DNA from: Bacilli bacterium
Lineage (GTDB): Bacteria > Bacillota_I > Bacilli_A > RFN20 > CAG-826
DNA: 46,876 bases
Reading direction: 5' to 3'
Assembly: GCA_017651165.1 (NCBI GenBank)
Contig: JAGCDH010000004.1
Span: forward strand, 69,096-115,971
Both the position numbers and the translations under genes were made by a program. This document shows positions 43,592 to 46,876 of this stretch, in pieces (the first letter of the stretch is position 1; each line of letters starts with the position of its first letter). A model generated the notes under the pieces. That model searched no databases. It worked only from the letters and a program-made list of their open reading frames with translations, and was not told the origin of the DNA.

Positions 43592-43722
43592 CGTTGACGG
43601 CTCGCGTTGACGTGCGAGGTTGCTGATACACCCACAGGCGTTGTCATGAAGGTGTATTCAGGGAATTCGCATTGAGAGAGTTAAAGTCAAAGCCTGATAG
43701 TGATAGGAGGAAAAAACAATTC
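43592..43722 (+). promoter_or_regulatory. Structured leader of the S10 operon
   Basis: A ~130-nt leader with two hairpins: CTCGC/GCGAG (43601-43605/43614-43618) and ATACACC/GGTGTAT (43626-43632/43651-43657) enclosing an 18-nt loop. Ribosomal-protein operons are commonly autoregulated at such leaders (in E. coli the S10 leader is bound by L4). Whether this one is a binding site for an operon product is inference. Confidence 0.5.
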
Positions 43723-44034
43723 ATGGCAAAAGCAACAAAGATTAGGGTTCGCTTAAAAGCTTATGATCATGTCAACTTAGACTTAAGTGCTGAAAAGATC
43801 ATTGCTGCAGCGAAGAACACCGGCGCCACAGTTGTCGGTCCAATTCCGCTCCCAACGGAAAAACAAGTGTTCACTATTCTTAGAGCGGTTCACAAATATA
43901 AAGATTCCCGTGAACAATTCGAAATCAGAACACACAAAAGAATCATCGATATTAAAAACTACCGTAAAGAAACTCTTGATTCCTTAAAGAATTTAGATCT
44001 CCCAGCCGGTGTCGATATCGAAATCAAACTATAG
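43723..44034 (+). CDS. rpsJ: 30S ribosomal protein S10
   Basis: A 103-residue protein with the S10 sequence ([14 protein letters not shown], then GPIPLPTEK, then [14 protein letters not shown]). It is part of the small subunit and also the NusE antitermination factor. The SD AGGAGG lies about 11 nt before ATG 43723. A longer frame from 43672 begins with TTG and adds 17 foreign residues; it is rejected. Confidence 0.98.
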   Translation: MAKATKIRVRLKAYDHVNLDLSAEKIIAAAKNTGATVVGPIPLPTEKQVFTILRAVHKYKDSREQFEIRTHKRIIDIKNYRKETLDSLKNLDLPAGVDIEIKL

Positions 44035-44047
44035 GAGGTAAATGTTC

Positions 44048-44890
44048 ATGAAAGCTATCGTTGGTAGAAAAATGGGCATGACCGAAGTCTTCACTGAAGA
44101 TGGCCAAATCTATGCCGTTACAGTGGTTGAGGTCTTACCTAATGTAGTTACACAAGTCAAAACCGTTGAAAAAGATGGTTACGACGCTATCCAAGTTGGC
44201 TATGAAGAATTAAAAGAAAGCAGAGCCAACAAATGTGAGAAAGGTATTGCTAAGAAAGCCAATACAGTCCCACACCAAGTCCTTAAAGAATTAAAGGGCG
44301 ATGAAATGAAGAATTATCAAGTCGGCGATGAAATCAAAGCTGACATCTTCAAAGCTGGTGACATCGTTGACGTCATCGGTACAAGTAAAGGTCATGGTTA
44401 TTCCGGTGTTATCAAACGTTGGAATCAAACCATTGGTCCAAAAGGTCATGGTTCAGGTTACCACAGAGGTCAAGGTACCTTCGCAAACAATGGTCGTTAT
44501 AACCACGGTGTTATGCCAGGCAAACACATGTCCGGCCATTACGGTAACGAATCTGCAACAGTGCTCAACCAATTAGTGGTCGCAGTTGATGCAGAAAAGA
44601 ACTACATCTTAGTGAGAGGTGGTCTCCCAGGCCCACGTAGAAGTATCGTTGTCTTACGTACTGCTATTAAGGAAGTTAAACATCCAGAAGCCGTGAAACC
44701 ATTAATCGATCGCACTCCAGTAGTGGAAGCCGCTCCAGTTGAAGAGGCCCCAGTCGTGGAAGAAGCTCCAATCGTCGAGGAAACACCTGTTGTTGAAGAA
44801 ACACCAGTCGTTGAAGCCCCTGTCGAAGAAGCTCCAGCCGCCGAAGAGCCAAAAGCTGAAGAAGCTCCAGCCGCTGAAGAAGCTAAGTAA
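44048..44890 (+). CDS. rplC: 50S ribosomal protein L3 with acidic C-terminal extension
   Basis: L3, 280 residues. Residues 1-212 are standard L3, with GTSKGHGYSGVIKRW and the HGSGYHRGQG loop near the peptidyl-transferase centre. Residues 222-280 are an Ala/Pro/Val/Glu-rich low-complexity tail of PVVEEAP- and APAAEE-type repeats, absent from the usual ~209-residue protein. ATG 44048 lies about 9 nt after AGGAGG (44034-44039); ATG 44042 is too close to it. Confidence 0.95.
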   Translation: MKAIVGRKMGMTEVFTEDGQIYAVTVVEVLPNVVTQVKTVEKDGYDAIQVGYEELKESRANKCEKGIAKKANTVPHQVLKELKGDEMKNYQVGDEIKADIFKAGDIVDVIGTSKGHGYSGVIKRWNQTIGPKGHGSGYHRGQGTFANNGRYNHGVMPGKHMSGHYGNESATVLNQLVVAVDAEKNYILVRGGLPGPRRSIVVLRTAIKEVKHPEAVKPLIDRTPVVEAAPVEEAPVVEEAPIVEETPVVEETPVVEAPVEEAPAAEEPKAEEAPAAEEAK

Positions 44891-44913
44891 GAACGGAAAG
44901 GAGAACAGTTAGT

Positions 44914-45552
44914 ATGGCAGAAAAGAAATCCGTCAGCGTTAAAGTCTATAACATGGCTGGCGAAGAAGTCTCCAAGATGAACCTCAATGCTGCAATCTTC
45001 GGCATTGAACCACATCAACAAGCATTGTTCGACGCCGTTCAAGTAGAACAAGCCAACCAAAGACAAGCGACCGCTAAAACAAAAGTGCGTCACGAAGTCA
45101 GTGGTGGTGGCAAAAAGCCATGGCGTCAAAAAGGCACAGGACGCGCCCGTGCAGGTAGCTCCCGTTCCCCAGTCTGGGTCGGTGGCGGCACAGTGTTCGG
45201 TCCAATCGGGAATCAAAACTACAAGATTTCCCAAAACAAAAAAGAACATAAACTTGCGCTTAAGTCTGCGTTAAGTTTAAAAACAAAAGATGGTCTCTTA
45301 GTGATCGATGAAATCAAATTCGATGAAAAGAAAACCAAAAACTTCGTGAGCTTCTTAGATGCTCTCAAAGTTGGTGGTAAAGCCTTAGTCGTCGTTGATG
45401 AAATCACAGAAAACATCTTCGCTAGTGCACGTAACGTTGGCTATGCCAAAGTCGTGACCGCGGACAATGTCAGCGTTGTTGACTTATTAAATGTTGATAA
45501 CTTAGTCATGTCCCAAGCTAGCGTCAAAGCAATTGAGGAGGCATTGAAGTAA
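44914..45552 (+). CDS. rplD: 50S ribosomal protein L4
   Basis: L4, 212 residues, with the conserved basic loop KKPWRQKGTGRARAGSSRSP that lines the peptide exit tunnel. In other bacteria L4 also represses its own operon by binding the S10 leader. The SD AAAGGAGA is upstream. Confidence 0.97.
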   Translation: MAEKKSVSVKVYNMAGEEVSKMNLNAAIFGIEPHQQALFDAVQVEQANQRQATAKTKVRHEVSGGGKKPWRQKGTGRARAGSSRSPVWVGGGTVFGPIGNQNYKISQNKKEHKLALKSALSLKTKDGLLVIDEIKFDEKKTKNFVSFLDALKVGGKALVVVDEITENIFASARNVGYAKVVTADNVSVVDLLNVDNLVMSQASVKAIEEALK

Positions 45553-45553
45553 T

Positions 45554-45892
45554 ATGGCTACCAAGAAAAAAGCTGAAAACGCAAATCGCTTCCCAAAAGC
45601 GACAGAAAAAGACTTCCAAGTCATCGTTAAACCATTAATCACCGAAAAAACTATGGCGTTAATGCAAAACGATAACAAAGTCACAGTCAAAGTTCTCGAA
45701 ACAGCGAACAAGACTGAAATCAAATTAGCCTTTGAAAGAATCTTCCAAGTCAAAGTTACTGACGTGAAAGTTCTCAATCAAAGAGCCAAAGAAACAACCA
45801 GAGGTACCCGTTATCAAGGTAGAATCTCTGGATTCAAGAAAGCGGTTGTCACCGTCGCTGAAGGCGAAGCAATCGACTTATTCAAAGAATAA
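45554..45892 (+). CDS. rplW: 50S ribosomal protein L23
   Basis: L23, 112 residues, binding 23S rRNA at the tunnel exit, where trigger factor docks. The core begins at about residue 22 (VIVKPLITEKTM), so the Lys/Ala/Asn-rich N-terminus is somewhat longer than in typical ~95-residue L23. The ATG is 1 nt after the L4 stop; the SD GGAGG lies inside rplD. Confidence 0.96.
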   Translation: MATKKKAENANRFPKATEKDFQVIVKPLITEKTMALMQNDNKVTVKVLETANKTEIKLAFERIFQVKVTDVKVLNQRAKETTRGTRYQGRISGFKKAVVTVAEGEAIDLFKE

Positions 45893-45929
45893 GGCAGTTC
45901 ACTTATTCAAACTATAGGAGGACAAAGTA

Positions 45930-46763
45930 ATGTCAATTAGAACTTACAAGCCTACGTCTCCAAGCCGTAGAGCAATGACAAATTCGACATTCAGTGAAAT
46001 CACTACATCCACTCCTGAGAAGAGCTTATTAGTCAGTTTATCCAAATCTGGCGGTAGAAATAACCAAGGTAAAATTACCTGCCGCCACATTGGTGGAGGT
46101 CATAAACGTAAATATCGTATTATTGACTTCAAACGTAATAAAGATGGCATTCCAGCAGTAGTGAAAACCATTGAATACGATCCAAACAGAAACGCAAGAA
46201 TCTGCTTACTCAGCTATGCTGATGGTGAAAAGAGATACATTCTCGCACCAAAAGATATCAAAATCGGTTACAAAATCGTTTCCGGTGAAGAAGTTGATAT
46301 CATGCCTGGTAATGCCTGCTTACTCAAAAACATTCCAGAAGGTACATTGATTCACAATATTGAATTAGTTCCTGGTAGAGGCGGCCAATTATGTAGAGCC
46401 GCTGGTGCTTCCGCTCAAGTGTTAGGCGCTGAAGGTAAATATGTGACCCTCCGCTTAATGAGTGGCGAAGTCCGCAAGATCTTAGGAACATGCCGTGCGA
46501 CAATCGGTGAAGTCGGTAATGAAGACTGGAACCTTGTCAATCTCGGTAAAGCCGGTAAAACAAGATGGGCCGGCACAAGACCTACCGTCCGTGGTAGTGT
46601 CATGAACCCAAACGATCACCCACATGGTGGTGGTGAAGGTAAGTGTCCTGTCGGTCGTGATGCACCAAGAACCCCATGGGGCAAACGTGCATTAGGCGTC
46701 AAGACAAGAAACAACAAGAAAGCGTCTGGCAAATTAATCGTCCGTAGACGCAACGGAAGATAA
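45930..46763 (+). CDS. rplB: 50S ribosomal protein L2
   Basis: L2, 277 residues, with the conserved N-terminal [11 protein letters not shown], the [21 protein letters not shown] segment and the C-terminal [13 protein letters not shown] that is essential for peptidyl-transferase assembly. An AGGAGG SD is present. Confidence 0.98.
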   Translation: MSIRTYKPTSPSRRAMTNSTFSEITTSTPEKSLLVSLSKSGGRNNQGKITCRHIGGGHKRKYRIIDFKRNKDGIPAVVKTIEYDPNRNARICLLSYADGEKRYILAPKDIKIGYKIVSGEEVDIMPGNACLLKNIPEGTLIHNIELVPGRGGQLCRAAGASAQVLGAEGKYVTLRLMSGEVRKILGTCRATIGEVGNEDWNLVNLGKAGKTRWAGTRPTVRGSVMNPNDHPHGGGEGKCPVGRDAPRTPWGKRALGVKTRNNKKASGKLIVRRRNGR

Positions 46764-46782
46764 TCGCGAAAGGAGATAAAAT

Positions 46783-46876
46783 ATGGCAAGAAGTTTGAAA
46801 AAAGGCGCATTCGTCGATGCTTCATTAATGAAGAAAGTCGATGCATTAAACGCTGCAAATAAAAAAGAAGTCATTA
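46783..46876 (+). CDS. rpsS: 30S ribosomal protein S19 (5' part)
   Basis: Begins at ATG 46783 after AAGGAGA. The reading MARSLKKGAFVDASLMKK is the S19 N-terminus. The gene runs off the window after 31 codons, in the expected S10-operon order. Confidence 0.95.
   Translation, partial: MARSLKKGAFVDASLMKKVDALNAANKKEVI

Noticed and set aside
43672-43722. N-terminal extension of S10
   Set aside because: Starts with TTG before the SD; residues do not resemble S10, and AGGAGG with ATG 43723 is decisive.
44602-45249. 215-codon minus-strand frame across rplC-rplD
   Set aside because: Antisense shadow of two certain ribosomal genes caused by the repetitive L3 tail.

Overview
The window reads as a chromosomal segment of a low-GC, single-membrane Firmicute. 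Gene order and gene content (S10 ribosomal operon, SNF2/SWIM pair, FeoA/FeoB plus a Cys-rich FeoB-associated protein, a CymR-like Rrf2 regulator beside cysK, BioY, PepT, QueH) fit an uncultured gut- or rumen-type lineage near the Bacilli/Mollicutes boundary. TGA acts as a stop codon, so the code is the standard one. The taxonomic call is an inference from protein resemblance; no phylogeny was run.

Layout. 1-6085: end of a membrane protein, a long MsmX-type sugar ABC ATPase, phosphoglucomutase, mannose-6-phosphate isomerase, an esterase and an SGNH-like hydrolase, all co-directional (carbohydrate uptake and processing). 6086-7460: no credible protein gene. Here lies a roughly 1.06-kb RNA gene with its own promoter and terminator, built from three diverged copies of a ~140-nt module spaced ~310 nt apart. 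7476-11588: minus-strand genes for a small Tyr-rich protein with a switch-like leader, a GT-C-like membrane protein and a GPH-family sugar symporter. 11697-16025: a repeat-built surface protein and an MscS channel. 16079-18432: CymR-like regulator/cysK divergent pair, DUF1294, phosphopantetheinyl transferase. 18509-22651: MalQ, a lipoprotein phosphoesterase, a membrane protein, BioY. 22735-27188: SWIM protein and SNF2 helicase. 27298-35309: FGGY kinase, lipoprotein, Gfo/Idh/MocA oxidoreductase, a histone-H1-tailed DUF2188 protein, PepT, a kinase-like protein, nitroreductase, GH43. 35318-36661: SHOCT protein with a 60-bp repeat and a Phd/YefM-RelE-type toxin-antitoxin pair. 36831-39602: queuosine operon tgt-queA-queH. 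39734-43268: iron/metal operon feoA-feoB-Cys-rich protein-ZIP. 43557-46876: promoter, structured leader and the first genes of the S10 operon (rpsJ rplC rplD rplW rplB rpsS).

The main candidate for something undescribed is the RNA at about 6320-7381. It is far more GC-rich than its flanks, begins after a good sigma-A promoter and ends in a strong intrinsic terminator. The stems of its three modules change sequence between copies while keeping pairing, which is internal evidence for a conserved fold. I do not recognise it as rRNA, tmRNA, RNase P RNA, or any named riboswitch. By size it belongs with the large ornate bacterial RNAs (OLE, GOLLD, ROOL), but I cannot assign it to one by eye. A second theme is leaderless translation: at least four genes have a promoter whose -10 box lies 6-7 nt before the ATG.
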